The notes under the pieces are model-generated. The model saw nothing but the letters and a program-made list of their open reading frames with translations, was not told the DNA's origin and ran no database searches. A DNA stretch of 63,514 nt from Azospirillum soli (GTDB lineage: Bacteria; Pseudomonadota; Alphaproteobacteria; Azospirillales; Azospirillaceae). Within the stretch, counting starts at the first letter, position 1. Each line of letters starts with the position of its first letter. The position numbers and the translations under genes are program-made. Location of the stretch: the NCBI RefSeq assembly GCF_017876165.1, contig NZ_JAGINQ010000030.1:1-63514 (forward strand), written 5' to 3'. Shown here piece by piece: positions 34,809-42,977 of this stretch.

Positions 34809-35315
34809 TCAGGTTTCGATGGCGAGGGTGAGAGGCGGCGGGTTGGCAAGCGTCTGGTAGACAACGCAATAGCGCTCGGTCAGCTTGGTCAGGGTGGCGA
34901 TGCGCTCGGGCGGTTCGTCGGTGTCGAGGTCGAAGCGCAGGCGAATGGCGCGGAAGCCCACGGGGGCGTCCTTCGCCACGCCCAGCGTGCCGCGAAAGTC
35001 CAGATCGCCTTCCGCCGACACGGTGCCGCCGCGCAGGTTGAACTCCAGCGCGGTGGCGACCGCCTTCAGCGTCACGCCAGCGCAGGCGACCAGCGCTTCC
35101 AGCAGCATATCGCCGGAACAGGCCTGAGTGCCCGGCCCGCCGGTCGCCGGGTGCAGCCCCGCCTCGACCAGGGCGCGGCCGGTGTCCACCTTGCAGGCGA
35201 TGCCGGTGTCGTCCAGAGCCCCCTTGGCCTTCAGCGTCACGACCGCCGAATCGGGGTTCTCCTTGTACTGATCCTTCAGCGGCGCCTGAAGCGCGCGCAG
35301 ATCCTGTGCGTCCAT
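34809..35315 (-). CDS. OsmC/Ohr-family protein
   Basis: 168 residues from the ATG at 35315; an upstream in-frame ATG adds more than 100 residues without similarity. OsmC fold with the two reactive cysteines in TGIACKVDTGRA and LVACAGVTLKAVA, and a conserved RLRFDLDTDEPPERIATLTKLTERYC end. OsmC proteins reduce organic hydroperoxides; this version, with the redox cysteines in place, should be active. It lies next to the origin and diverges from the TRAP binding-protein gene. Confidence 0.85.
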   Translation of the reverse strand: MDAQDLRALQAPLKDQYKENPDSAVVTLKAKGALDDTGIACKVDTGRALVEAGLHPATGGPGTQACSGDMLLEALVACAGVTLKAVATALEFNLRGGTVSAEGDLDFRGTLGVAKDAPVGFRAIRLRFDLDTDEPPERIATLTKLTERYCVVYQTLANPPPLTLAIET

Positions 35316-35466
35316 GCCCTCGCATTTCCTCTCGGTTGATTGATTGTGGGCGATGGAAGCATGACCTGCGCCGTTCGCTTCGGCAATCTCGATGGCTGCC
35401 CCAATAGCCGCCCCCGATGGCCGCGCGCAGGACCGACCTGCGTTCGCGTGGGTTGGAGGTGCCGGA

Positions 35467-35496
35467 TGTTTCCCGCTATGACGGACGGTGGAAACA
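35467..35496. promoter_or_regulatory. inverted repeat upstream of TRAP binding protein
   Basis: TGTTTCC (35467-35473) and GGAAACA (35490-35496) form 7-bp arms with 16 bp between, 31 bp before the TRAP protein ATG. The spacing places the half-sites about two helical turns apart, as for a dimeric regulator. AAGGGAAGGGAG downstream is the ribosome binding site. Confidence 0.35.
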
Positions 35497-35526
35497 TAAA
35501 GAAAAGGGAAGGGAGATACCCCCATC

Positions 35527-36618
35527 ATGAAACGTCGTGCCTTTCTGACCAGCGCCGGTGTCGGGCTGGCCGCCAGCACCGTCGCCGCCCCGGCCATCGC
35601 GCAGAGCCAGCCCGAGATCAAGTGGCGCATGGCGTCGAGCTATCCCAAGAGCCTCGACACCATCTACGGCGCCGCCGAGCTGATCGCCCGCCGGGTCGCC
35701 GCCGCGACGGACAACAAGTTCCAGATCCGCACCTTCGCGGCCGGAGAGATCGTCCCGGCGCTGCAGGTGCTGGACGCCGTGCAGAACGGCACCGTGGAGT
35801 GCGGGCAGTCGGCCGCCTATTTCTACATCGGCAAGGACCCGACCTTCTGCTTCGACACGGCCATGCCCTTCGGCCTGAACACGCGCCAGCACATCGCCTG
35901 GATGATGCACGGCGGCGGCCTGGAGCTGATGCGGGAGCTGTTCAAGGACCACAACATTTATAACATCCCCGCCGGCAACACGAGCGCCCAGATGGGCGGC
36001 TGGTTCCGCAAGGAGATCAAGTCCACCGAGGATCTGAACGGCCTGAAGATGCGCGTCGGCGGTCTGGCCGGCACGATCATGAGCAAGCTGGGCCTCGTCC
36101 CGCAGCAGCTGGGCGGCGGCGACATCTACCCGGCGCTGGAGCGCGGCACCATCGACGCGGCGGAATTCGTCGGCCCCTACGACGACGAGAAGCTGGGCTT
36201 CCACAAGGTCGCCAAATACTACTACTCGCCCGGCTGGTGGGAGGGCTCGGCCCAAATCCCGCTGATGATCAACATCACCGCGTGGGAGCAGCTGCCCGCC
36301 TCCTACAAGGTCATCCTGGAGCAGGCCTGCTGGGAGGCCAACAGCTGGATGATCGCCAAGTACGACACCGTCAACGCGGCGGCGCTGAAGCGTCTGGTCG
36401 CCGGCGGCGCCCAGCTGCGCGCCTTCCCGCGCGAGCTGATGCAGGCCTGCGAGAAGATCGCCAACGAGCTGTATGACGAGCTGTCGGCCAAGAACTCGCG
36501 CTTCAAGAAGGTTTATGACGCGTGGAAGCCTTTCCGCGACGAGGAGAGGCTGTGGTTCCGCGTCGCCGAGAACTCCTTCGATTCCTACATCTATTCCCAG
36601 TCCGCCCAGCGCAAGTAA
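35527..36618 (+). CDS. TRAP transporter substrate-binding protein (DctP/TakP type)
   Basis: 363 residues. Starts with a twin-arginine-like signal MKRRAFLTSAGVGLAAS ending AIAQ, then a DctP-fold domain (WRMASSYPKSLDTIYGAAE, FQIRTFAAGEIVPALQVLDA, GLKMRVGGLAGTIMSKLG). The block WEGSAQIPLMIN is near the ligand region of TakP-type 2-oxoacid binders. No DctQ/DctM permease genes are beside it, so it is an orphan that must work with permeases elsewhere. A terminator follows. Confidence 0.9.
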   Translation: MKRRAFLTSAGVGLAASTVAAPAIAQSQPEIKWRMASSYPKSLDTIYGAAELIARRVAAATDNKFQIRTFAAGEIVPALQVLDAVQNGTVECGQSAAYFYIGKDPTFCFDTAMPFGLNTRQHIAWMMHGGGLELMRELFKDHNIYNIPAGNTSAQMGGWFRKEIKSTEDLNGLKMRVGGLAGTIMSKLGLVPQQLGGGDIYPALERGTIDAAEFVGPYDDEKLGFHKVAKYYYSPGWWEGSAQIPLMINITAWEQLPASYKVILEQACWEANSWMIAKYDTVNAAALKRLVAGGAQLRAFPRELMQACEKIANELYDELSAKNSRFKKVYDAWKPFRDEERLWFRVAENSFDSYIYSQSAQRK

Positions 36619-36628
36619 GCGGCTCTTC

Positions 36629-36680
36629 AAGGCGCCTTCCCCCGGTCCCGATGGGCCGGCGCGGAGGGCGCCTTCATTTT
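36629..36680 (+). terminator. terminator after TRAP binding protein
   Basis: AAGGCGCC (36629-36636) pairs perfectly with GGCGCCTT (36667-36674), followed by CATTTT. The 30-nt loop is itself GC-rich and can extend the stem. It is 11 bp after the stop codon and separates the TRAP gene from nadA. Confidence 0.7.
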
Positions 36681-36690
36681 CCGGCTTGAT

Positions 36691-36731
36691 ATGCTCGAAA
36701 AGAGCATTTACGGTTTTGCTCGTTGCGAGCA
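36691..36731 (+). promoter_or_regulatory. tandem palindromic operators upstream of nadABC
   Basis: Two palindromes: ATGCTC-GAAAA-GAGCAT (36691-36707) and TGCTC-GTTGC-GAGCA (36717-36731), centres 25 bp apart, directly before the nadA ribosome binding site. A repeated TGCTC-N5-GAGCA site in front of nadABC fits a dedicated NAD-biosynthesis repressor; NadQ is the known alphaproteobacterial candidate. The regulator gene is not in the window, so the name is inference. Confidence 0.65.
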
Positions 36732-36746
36732 TTAAGGAAGCGAGCT

Positions 36747-37745
36747 ATGCCGGACAGCTACACCCCCGACATCGCCGAGGCGACCCGGCCGATTTACGAG
36801 CGCGTGAAGCACGTGATCCCGGCGGTGGAATGGCCGTTCCACGCCCCGCTGGTGCACGAGATCAACCGCCTGAAGGCGGAGCGCAACGCGGTGGTCCTGG
36901 CCCACAACTACCAGACGCCGGAGATCTTCCACGGCGTGGCCGACATCGTCGGCGACAGTCTGGCGCTGGCCGCCCGCGCGACGCAGACGGACGCCGACGT
37001 GATCGTGCTGGCCGGCGTGCATTTCATGGCGGAGACGGCGAAGCTGCTGAACCCGGCCAAGACGGTGCTGATCCCCGACGCGGGCGCCGGCTGCTCGCTG
37101 GCCGAATCGATCACCGCCGCCGACGTGCGCCTGCTGCGCGAGCGCTGGCCGGGCGTGCCGGTGGTCGCCTACGTCAACACCTCGGCCGAGGTGAAGGCGG
37201 AGGTGGACATCTGCTGCACCTCGGGCAACGCGGTGGAGGTGGTGGAATCGCTGGGCGTGCCGCGCGTCATCATGCTGCCCGACGAGTATCTGGCGAAGTA
37301 CGTCGCTACCCAGACCAGCGTCGAGATCATCGCCTGGAAGGGCCATTGCGAGGTGCACGAACGCTTCACCGGCGACGAGATCCGGGAGTTCCGCGGCCGT
37401 TTCGACGATCTGGTCGTCATCGCCCATCCGGAATGCCCGCCCGATGTGCTGGAGGCAGCGGACTTCGTCGGATCCACCGCGCGCATGATCGACTTCGTCG
37501 CCAATCGCCGGCCGCCGCGCGTGCTGATGGTGACCGAATGCTCGATGAGCGACAACGTCGCGGCCGCCTCCCCGGACACCGAATTCGTGCGGCCCTGCAA
37601 CCTGTGCCCGCACATGAAGAAGATCACGCTGGCGAACATCCTGGAATCCCTGCGCACGCTGGAGCCGTGCGTGGAGATCGCCCCGGAACTGGCCGAACGC
37701 GCCCGCCGCTCGGTCGAGCGCATGTTGGCCGTAAAGCCCCGGTAG
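36747..37745 (+). CDS. nadA: quinolinate synthase NadA
   Basis: 332 residues from the ATG at 36747, with AAGGAAG at 36734-36740. Condenses iminoaspartate and dihydroxyacetone phosphate to quinolinate in de novo NAD synthesis. The three [4Fe-4S] cysteines are visible in DAGAGCSLAES, EVDICCTSGNAVE and RPCNLCPHMKKITL, with the AHNYQTPEI substrate loop near residue 52. First gene of the nadABC operon, controlled by the tandem operators just upstream. Confidence 0.96.
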   Translation: MPDSYTPDIAEATRPIYERVKHVIPAVEWPFHAPLVHEINRLKAERNAVVLAHNYQTPEIFHGVADIVGDSLALAARATQTDADVIVLAGVHFMAETAKLLNPAKTVLIPDAGAGCSLAESITAADVRLLRERWPGVPVVAYVNTSAEVKAEVDICCTSGNAVEVVESLGVPRVIMLPDEYLAKYVATQTSVEIIAWKGHCEVHERFTGDEIREFRGRFDDLVVIAHPECPPDVLEAADFVGSTARMIDFVANRRPPRVLMVTECSMSDNVAAASPDTEFVRPCNLCPHMKKITLANILESLRTLEPCVEIAPELAERARRSVERMLAVKPR

Positions 37746-37767
37746 GCCCGAACAAAGAGGCGCCGCC

Positions 37768-39420
37768 ATGTCCGCCGTTCCCTACACCGTCCGCAACGCG
37801 GAGGTGGTCGTCATCGGCTCCGGCCTCGCCGGGCTGACGACGGCGCTGAATTTGATACACCATCATTCACCAGCTGCGCCGGTCACGCTGCTGACCAAGA
37901 CCGCCGATCTGCCGGGCGGGTCCAGTCCGTACGCCCAGGGCGGCATCGCCGCCGCCATCGGCCCAGGCGACCGGCCGGAGGACCACGCCGCCGACACCGT
38001 GTCGGCCGGCGCCGGCTTTGTGGACGCCGCCCGTGCTCAGGTTCTGGCGCAGGAGGGGGCGGAGCGGGTGCGCGCCCTGCTGGACGCCGGTCTGCCCTTC
38101 GACCGCGATGCCGACGGCGCGCCGTTGCTGGGGCGGGAGGCCGCGCATGGTGCCGCGCGTATTGTGCACGCGGGCGGCGACGCCACCGGGCGCACGCTGG
38201 TCGCGGCGCTGGCCGACCAAGTCCGCGCCGCGCCGTCCATTCGGGTGGAAACCAATGCCTTCGCCGTGGATCTGGCGGTGCGCGGCGGGCGGGTGTGCGG
38301 CGTGCTGGCCCGCCATCCTGACGGCTGGGTGTTTCACCGCACCGCGCGCGTCGTGCTGGCGACCGGCGGCATCGGGGCGGCCTTCGCCCGCACCACCAAC
38401 CCGGCGGAGGCGACCGGCGACGGGCTGGTGCTGGCCGCCCGCGCCGGGGCGACGCTGGCCGACGTTGAGTTCGTGCAGTTCCACCCCACGGCGCTGGCCG
38501 TCGATGCCGACCCCGCGCCCCTGCTGACCGAGGCGTTGCGCGGGGCGGGCGCCCTGCTGCTCGACCGGCATGGCGAGCGGTTCATGGCCCACGAGCATCC
38601 GCTGGCCGAGCTGGCCCCGCGCGACGTGGTGGCCCGCGCCATCGGCGCCCGCATTGCGGCGGGGGAGCCGGTCTATCTCGACCTGCGCCCGGCGCTGGCC
38701 GCCAAGCCCGAGGGGTTCCCGACCGTGCTGGCGCTGTGCGCCGAACACGGCCTCGACCCGTGGACGGATCCGGTGCCGGTGGCCCCGGCCGCGCATTACC
38801 ACATGGGCGGAGTCGTCACCGACCTGTCCGGCCGCACCAACGTGGAGGGGCTGTGGGCCTGCGGTGAGACCGCCTGCACCGGCGTGCACGGCGCCAACCG
38901 GCTGGCCAGCAATTCTCTGCTGGAGGCGCTGGTGTTCGGCGCCCGCGTCGCCCGCGACGTAGCCGAGCGGTCCCTGCCCACCCTGGCTCCCTTTGCCCTG
39001 CCGCAGCCGCCGGCCATCGCGGGTGGGGCGGGCGCCGCGCTGCTCAACGCCATCACGGCCGATTCCCGCGCCACGCTCTATCAGGCCGCCGGGCTGGTGC
39101 GCGACGGCGCCACCCTGCGCAGCGCCCGGCAGCGGCTCGACCGGTTGGCCGTGGCGCTCGACCGGCTGCGGGGCGACGTGGGCGGCGGCTGCGCGGCGGA
39201 CGCGGAATCCGTGCGCCGCTGGGGCGAGGCGCGCAACCGGCTGCTGGTCGGCCGGCTGGTGGTGCACGCGGCGCTGGCCCGCACCGAAAGCCGTGGCGCA
39301 CACTTCCGCTCCGACTTTCCGCTGGAAGATCCGGCGGCGCAGCGCCACCGCTTCACCCTGAACGACCTCGCCGGCAACGCCGAAGCTACCCTGGAAGACG
39401 CCGCATGCTCCATTCTCTGA
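37768..39420 (+). CDS. nadB: L-aspartate oxidase NadB
   Basis: 550 residues. FAD-binding start VVVIGSGLAGLTTALNL, then GGSSPYAQGGIAAA, the active-site region EFVQFHPTAL and HYHMGGVVTDLSGRTNVEGL, and GVHGANRLASNSLLEALVFG. Oxidises aspartate to iminoaspartate for NadA. The helical C-terminal domain is present (RNRLLVGRLVVHAALARTESRG). Overlaps nadC by 16 bp. Confidence 0.96.
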   Translation: MSAVPYTVRNAEVVVIGSGLAGLTTALNLIHHHSPAAPVTLLTKTADLPGGSSPYAQGGIAAAIGPGDRPEDHAADTVSAGAGFVDAARAQVLAQEGAERVRALLDAGLPFDRDADGAPLLGREAAHGAARIVHAGGDATGRTLVAALADQVRAAPSIRVETNAFAVDLAVRGGRVCGVLARHPDGWVFHRTARVVLATGGIGAAFARTTNPAEATGDGLVLAARAGATLADVEFVQFHPTALAVDADPAPLLTEALRGAGALLLDRHGERFMAHEHPLAELAPRDVVARAIGARIAAGEPVYLDLRPALAAKPEGFPTVLALCAEHGLDPWTDPVPVAPAAHYHMGGVVTDLSGRTNVEGLWACGETACTGVHGANRLASNSLLEALVFGARVARDVAERSLPTLAPFALPQPPAIAGGAGAALLNAITADSRATLYQAAGLVRDGATLRSARQRLDRLAVALDRLRGDVGGGCAADAESVRRWGEARNRLLVGRLVVHAALARTESRGAHFRSDFPLEDPAAQRHRFTLNDLAGNAEATLEDAACSIL

Positions 39421-40238
39421 CCTACGAGCCCATCGTCCGCGCCGCCCTCGCCGAGGATCTCGGGCGGGCCGGCGACATCACCACCGACAGCATCGTCCCT
39501 GCGGACTCCATCGCGACCGCCCGCCTCGTCGCCCGCAAGGACGGCCGCGTTGCGGGCCTGGAGGTCGCGCTGTCCGCCTTCCGCATCCTCGACCCCGATG
39601 CCCATGTGGAGGTGGAGCATGGCGACGGCGCCGACGTGCCGCCGGGCGGCACCATCGCTACGGTGACCGGCCACGCCCGCGCCCTCCTGACCGGGGAGCG
39701 CACCGCGCTGAACCTGCTGGGCCGCCTGTCCGGCATTGCCACCGCGACCCGCGCGCTGGTCCGCGAGGTGGAGGGCACCCACGCCCGCATTGTCTGCACC
39801 CGCAAGACCACGGCGGGCCTGCGCGTTCTGGAAAAGCACGCGGTGCGGCTGGGCGGCGGCTTCAACCACCGTTTCGGGTTGGATGACGCCGTCCTCATCA
39901 AGGACAACCACATCGCCGTGGCCGGCGGCATCCGCCCGGCGGTCGAGCGCGTGCGCGCCAACATCGGCCACATGGTGAAGGTGGAGGTCGAGGTGGACAC
40001 GCTGGAGCAGTTGGAAGAGCTGCTGACCCTGCCGGCGGACGTGGTGCTGCTCGACAACATGGATCCGGCGACGTTGCGCCGCGCCGTCGCCATGGTCGAT
40101 GGCCGGATGCTGACCGAGGCGTCGGGCAACGTCACGCTGTCCACCGTCCGCGCCATCGCGGAGGCCGGGGTGGACATGATCTCGGTCGGCTGGATCACCC
40201 ACAGCGCGCCGAACCTCGATATCGGGCTCGACATGTAG
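39405..40238 (+). CDS. nadC: nicotinate-nucleotide pyrophosphorylase NadC
   Basis: 277 residues. Converts quinolinate and PRPP to nicotinate mononucleotide. Typical motifs: AALAEDLGRAGDITTD near the start, ERTALNLLGRLSGIAT, CTRKTTAGLRVLEKHAVRLGG (split over the phosphate site) and VEVEVDTLEQL. ISVGWITHSAPNLDIGLDM at the end. Last gene of nadABC, overlapping nadB. Confidence 0.96.
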   Translation: MLHSLTYEPIVRAALAEDLGRAGDITTDSIVPADSIATARLVARKDGRVAGLEVALSAFRILDPDAHVEVEHGDGADVPPGGTIATVTGHARALLTGERTALNLLGRLSGIATATRALVREVEGTHARIVCTRKTTAGLRVLEKHAVRLGGGFNHRFGLDDAVLIKDNHIAVAGGIRPAVERVRANIGHMVKVEVEVDTLEQLEELLTLPADVVLLDNMDPATLRRAVAMVDGRMLTEASGNVTLSTVRAIAEAGVDMISVGWITHSAPNLDIGLDM

Positions 40239-40253
40239 GGCGAGCTTGGCCGA

Positions 40254-40288
40254 TCCTCCCACATAAGAAATAAAGATATGTGGGAGGA
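40254..40288 (+). promoter_or_regulatory. perfect hairpin containing the ribosome binding site of the M20 gene
   Basis: TCCTCCCACATA (40254-40265) and TATGTGGGAGGA (40277-40288) are perfect 12-bp complements around an 11-nt AT-rich loop. GGGAGG (40282-40287), the ribosome binding site of the ATG at 40292, lies in the right arm and is paired with CCTCCC. In RNA this would block translation of the M20 gene. There is no T-tract, so it is not an ordinary terminator; as DNA it could also be an operator. Confidence 0.7.
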
Positions 40289-40291
40289 CAC

Positions 40292-41623
40292 ATGCCGCCG
40301 GGCACACGAGAGTCCCTGTTCCGCAGGATCGAGGATCGCCGCGACGACCTTGTCGATCTCACCCGCGATCTGATCCGTATCCCCACGGTCAACCCGCCGG
40401 GCGATGCCTACACGCCATGCGCGGAGTTCATCGGCCGGCGGCTAGCCGCGCGCGGCTTCCAGGTGGAGTATGTGCGGGCGGACGGCGCGCCGGGCGACAG
40501 CGACCGCTACCCCCGCACCAACGTCATCGCCCGCATCGAGGGGCGGGAGCCGGGCCCCTGCGTCCACTTCAACGGGCACATCGACGTGGTACCGGCCGGG
40601 CGCGGCTGGACGGTCGATCCCTTCGAAGGCGTGGTAAAGGACGGGCGCGTCTACGGGCGCGGCGCCTGCGACATGAAGGGCGGCATCGCCGCCTCCATTA
40701 TCGCGGCGGAAGCGATCCTGGACGAGGGTATCCCCTTCGGCGGCGCCCTGGAGATCTCCGGCACGGTGGACGAGGAATCGGGCGGCTACGGCGGCGTTGG
40801 GCATCTGGCGCGGCTCGGCTACTTCTCCCGCCCGCGCGTCGATCACGTCATCATCCCCGAACCGCTGAACGTGGACCGCGTGTGCATCGGTCATCGCGGC
40901 GTCTGGTGGGCGGAGATCGAGACGAAGGGCCGCGTCGCCCACGGCTCCATGCCCTTCCTCGGCAACTGCGCGGTGCGCCACATGGGGGCCGTGCTGCACC
41001 GGATCGAATCGGAGCTGATCCCGCGCCTGGCATCCAAGCGCACCGCCATGCCCGTCGTGCCGGAGGGCGCGCGCCAGTCCACCATCAACGTCAACGCCAT
41101 CCACGGCGGCCAGCCGGAGGACCGCGAGGGTCTGCCCAGCCCCATGGTCCCCGACAGTTGCCGCATGGTCATCGACCGCCGCTACCTGATCGAGGAGGAG
41201 CCGGAGGCGGTGAAGGCCGAGATCGTCGACATCCTGGAGGGACTGCGGCGCGAGCGCCCCGGCTTCGACTACGAGCTGCGCGAGGTTCTCGCCTTCCTGC
41301 CGACCATGACCGACGCCGACGCGCCGGTGGTGCGCGCGGTGGAGGGGGCCATCCAGGCGGTGCTGGGCCGCCCGGCGGAACATGTCGTCTCCCCCGGTAC
41401 CTACGACCAGAAGCACATCGTGCGCGTGGGGCACCTGAAGGACTGCATCGCCTACGGTCCCGGCATCCTCGACCTCGCCCACCAGCCGGACGAGTATGTG
41501 GGCATCGACGACATGGTGCATTCGGCCCAGGTCATGGCCCTGTCGGCGCTGTCCCTGCTGAAGGCCCCGCCGGAATTCAGGGTTTCCAACTTTAAGGGCG
41601 ATTGGGGTCAAAGTTCTTTTTAA
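40292..41623 (+). CDS. M20-family metallopeptidase (ArgE/DapE-like)
   Basis: 443 residues from the ATG at 40292 just behind GGGAGG. Metal motifs: FNGHIDVVPAG (H and D), GRGACDMKGG, DEESGGYGG and the final HxxDE region YDQKHIVRVG. The lid-domain block GSMPFLGNCAVRHMG is present. The family removes acyl groups from amino acids (acetylornithine, succinyl-diaminopimelate or other N-acyl amino acids); the substrate cannot be told. It lies 53 bp after nadC. Its 3' end overlaps the convergent hmgA gene by 32 bp. Confidence 0.85.
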   Translation: MPPGTRESLFRRIEDRRDDLVDLTRDLIRIPTVNPPGDAYTPCAEFIGRRLAARGFQVEYVRADGAPGDSDRYPRTNVIARIEGREPGPCVHFNGHIDVVPAGRGWTVDPFEGVVKDGRVYGRGACDMKGGIAASIIAAEAILDEGIPFGGALEISGTVDEESGGYGGVGHLARLGYFSRPRVDHVIIPEPLNVDRVCIGHRGVWWAEIETKGRVAHGSMPFLGNCAVRHMGAVLHRIESELIPRLASKRTAMPVVPEGARQSTINVNAIHGGQPEDREGLPSPMVPDSCRMVIDRRYLIEEEPEAVKAEIVDILEGLRRERPGFDYELREVLAFLPTMTDADAPVVRAVEGAIQAVLGRPAEHVVSPGTYDQKHIVRVGHLKDCIAYGPGILDLAHQPDEYVGIDDMVHSAQVMALSALSLLKAPPEFRVSNFKGDWGQSSF

Positions 41624-42893
41624 GGCCCTGCCAGCAGCGGAAATACTCGTGCTGCAACTGCGCCGTCTCCAGCGCGTAGCGGGTGGGTTGGATGACGGCG
41701 CGCGTCTCGAACATGAAGGCCATGGTGTCGGTGACGTAGTGCGGCTTGGACGTGTCGGCGGCGGACGCCTTCTCGAAGGTCTCCGCGTCCGGCCCGTGGC
41801 CGCTCATGCAGTTGTGCAAGGATGCGCCGCCGGGCAGGAAGCCTTCCTCCTTGGCGTCGTAGACGCCGTGGATCAGGCCCATGAACTCGCTGGCGTAATT
41901 GCGGTGGAACCAGGGCGGGCGGAAGGTGTCCGTCGCCGCCAGGATGCGCGGCGGGAAGATCACGAAGTCGATGTTGTCCACGCCCGGCGTGTCGCTGACC
42001 GAATGCAGCACCAGGAAGATCGACGGATCCGGGTGGTCGAAGCTGATCGAGCCGATGGTGTTGAAGCGGCGCAGGTCGTACTTGTACGGCGCGCAGGTGC
42101 CATGCCATGCGACCACGTCGAGCGGCGAATGGTCGATGGCGGCGGCCCAGAGATGGCCGTTGAACTTGGCGACCAGCGTGAAATCGCCCTCGCGGTCCTC
42201 GTACCAGGCGGTCGGGGTGCGGAAGTCGCGCGGGTTGGCCAGACCGTTCGACCCGATCGGCCCCAGATCCGGCAGGCGGAAGGGCGCGCCGTAATTCTCG
42301 CACACATAGCCGCGCGCCTGTCCGTCCGGCAGTTCGACGCGGAAGCGGACGCCGCGCGGGATGACCGCGATCTCCTGCGGCTCGACCTCCAGAATCCCGA
42401 GTTCCGTGGCAAGGCGCAGCCGTCCCATCTGCGGCACGATCAGCATCTCGCCGTCCGCGTCGTAGAAGAAGCGGCCGTCCATCGACCGGTTGGTGGCGTA
42501 GAGGTGGATGCCGCAGCCGACCTGCGCCGCCGGCCCGCCGTTGCCGGCCATGGTGACAAGCCCGTCCACGAAGTCGGTCGGCCGGTCGGGCAGGGGCAGC
42601 GGATCCCAGCGCAGCTGGTTTGGCGGCGTCGGCACCTCGTCGAAGCGGCTCAGCAGCCGGCCATGGTCGATGCGCTCGAACGGCTGGTGCATCGCCGCCG
42701 GGCGGATGCGGTAGAGCCAGGACCGCCGGTTGTGCGCGCGCGGTGCCGTGAAGGCGGTGCCGGACAGTTGCTCCGCGTACAGGCCGTATGGCGCGCGCTG
42801 CGGTGAGTTGCGGCCCACCGGCAGCGCACCGGGCAGGGCCTCGGTCGCGAACTCGTTGCCGAAGCCGGATTGGTAGATGAGATCGGCCGTCAT
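41592..42893 (-). CDS. hmgA: homogentisate 1,2-dioxygenase
   Basis: 433 residues from the ATG at 42893, which has a G-rich ribosome binding site. Opens the ring of homogentisate in tyrosine/phenylalanine catabolism. Family landmarks: YQSGFGNEFATEALPGALP near the start, RPPWFHRNYASEFMGLIHG with the iron ligands and SLHNCMSGHGPDAETFEKA. Length is normal. The usual partners (maleylacetoacetate isomerase, fumarylacetoacetase) are not in the window. Confidence 0.95.
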   Translation of the reverse strand: MTADLIYQSGFGNEFATEALPGALPVGRNSPQRAPYGLYAEQLSGTAFTAPRAHNRRSWLYRIRPAAMHQPFERIDHGRLLSRFDEVPTPPNQLRWDPLPLPDRPTDFVDGLVTMAGNGGPAAQVGCGIHLYATNRSMDGRFFYDADGEMLIVPQMGRLRLATELGILEVEPQEIAVIPRGVRFRVELPDGQARGYVCENYGAPFRLPDLGPIGSNGLANPRDFRTPTAWYEDREGDFTLVAKFNGHLWAAAIDHSPLDVVAWHGTCAPYKYDLRRFNTIGSISFDHPDPSIFLVLHSVSDTPGVDNIDFVIFPPRILAATDTFRPPWFHRNYASEFMGLIHGVYDAKEEGFLPGGASLHNCMSGHGPDAETFEKASAADTSKPHYVTDTMAFMFETRAVIQPTRYALETAQLQHEYFRCWQGLKKNFDPNRP

Positions 42894-42977
42894 GCTGCCC
42901 CCCGCCACGCAAAACCAATCGGGTTCCCGCCCATAATCTAGGACGGACGTGGCCGGGGGGCAGCTTGGCCGGGGTGG

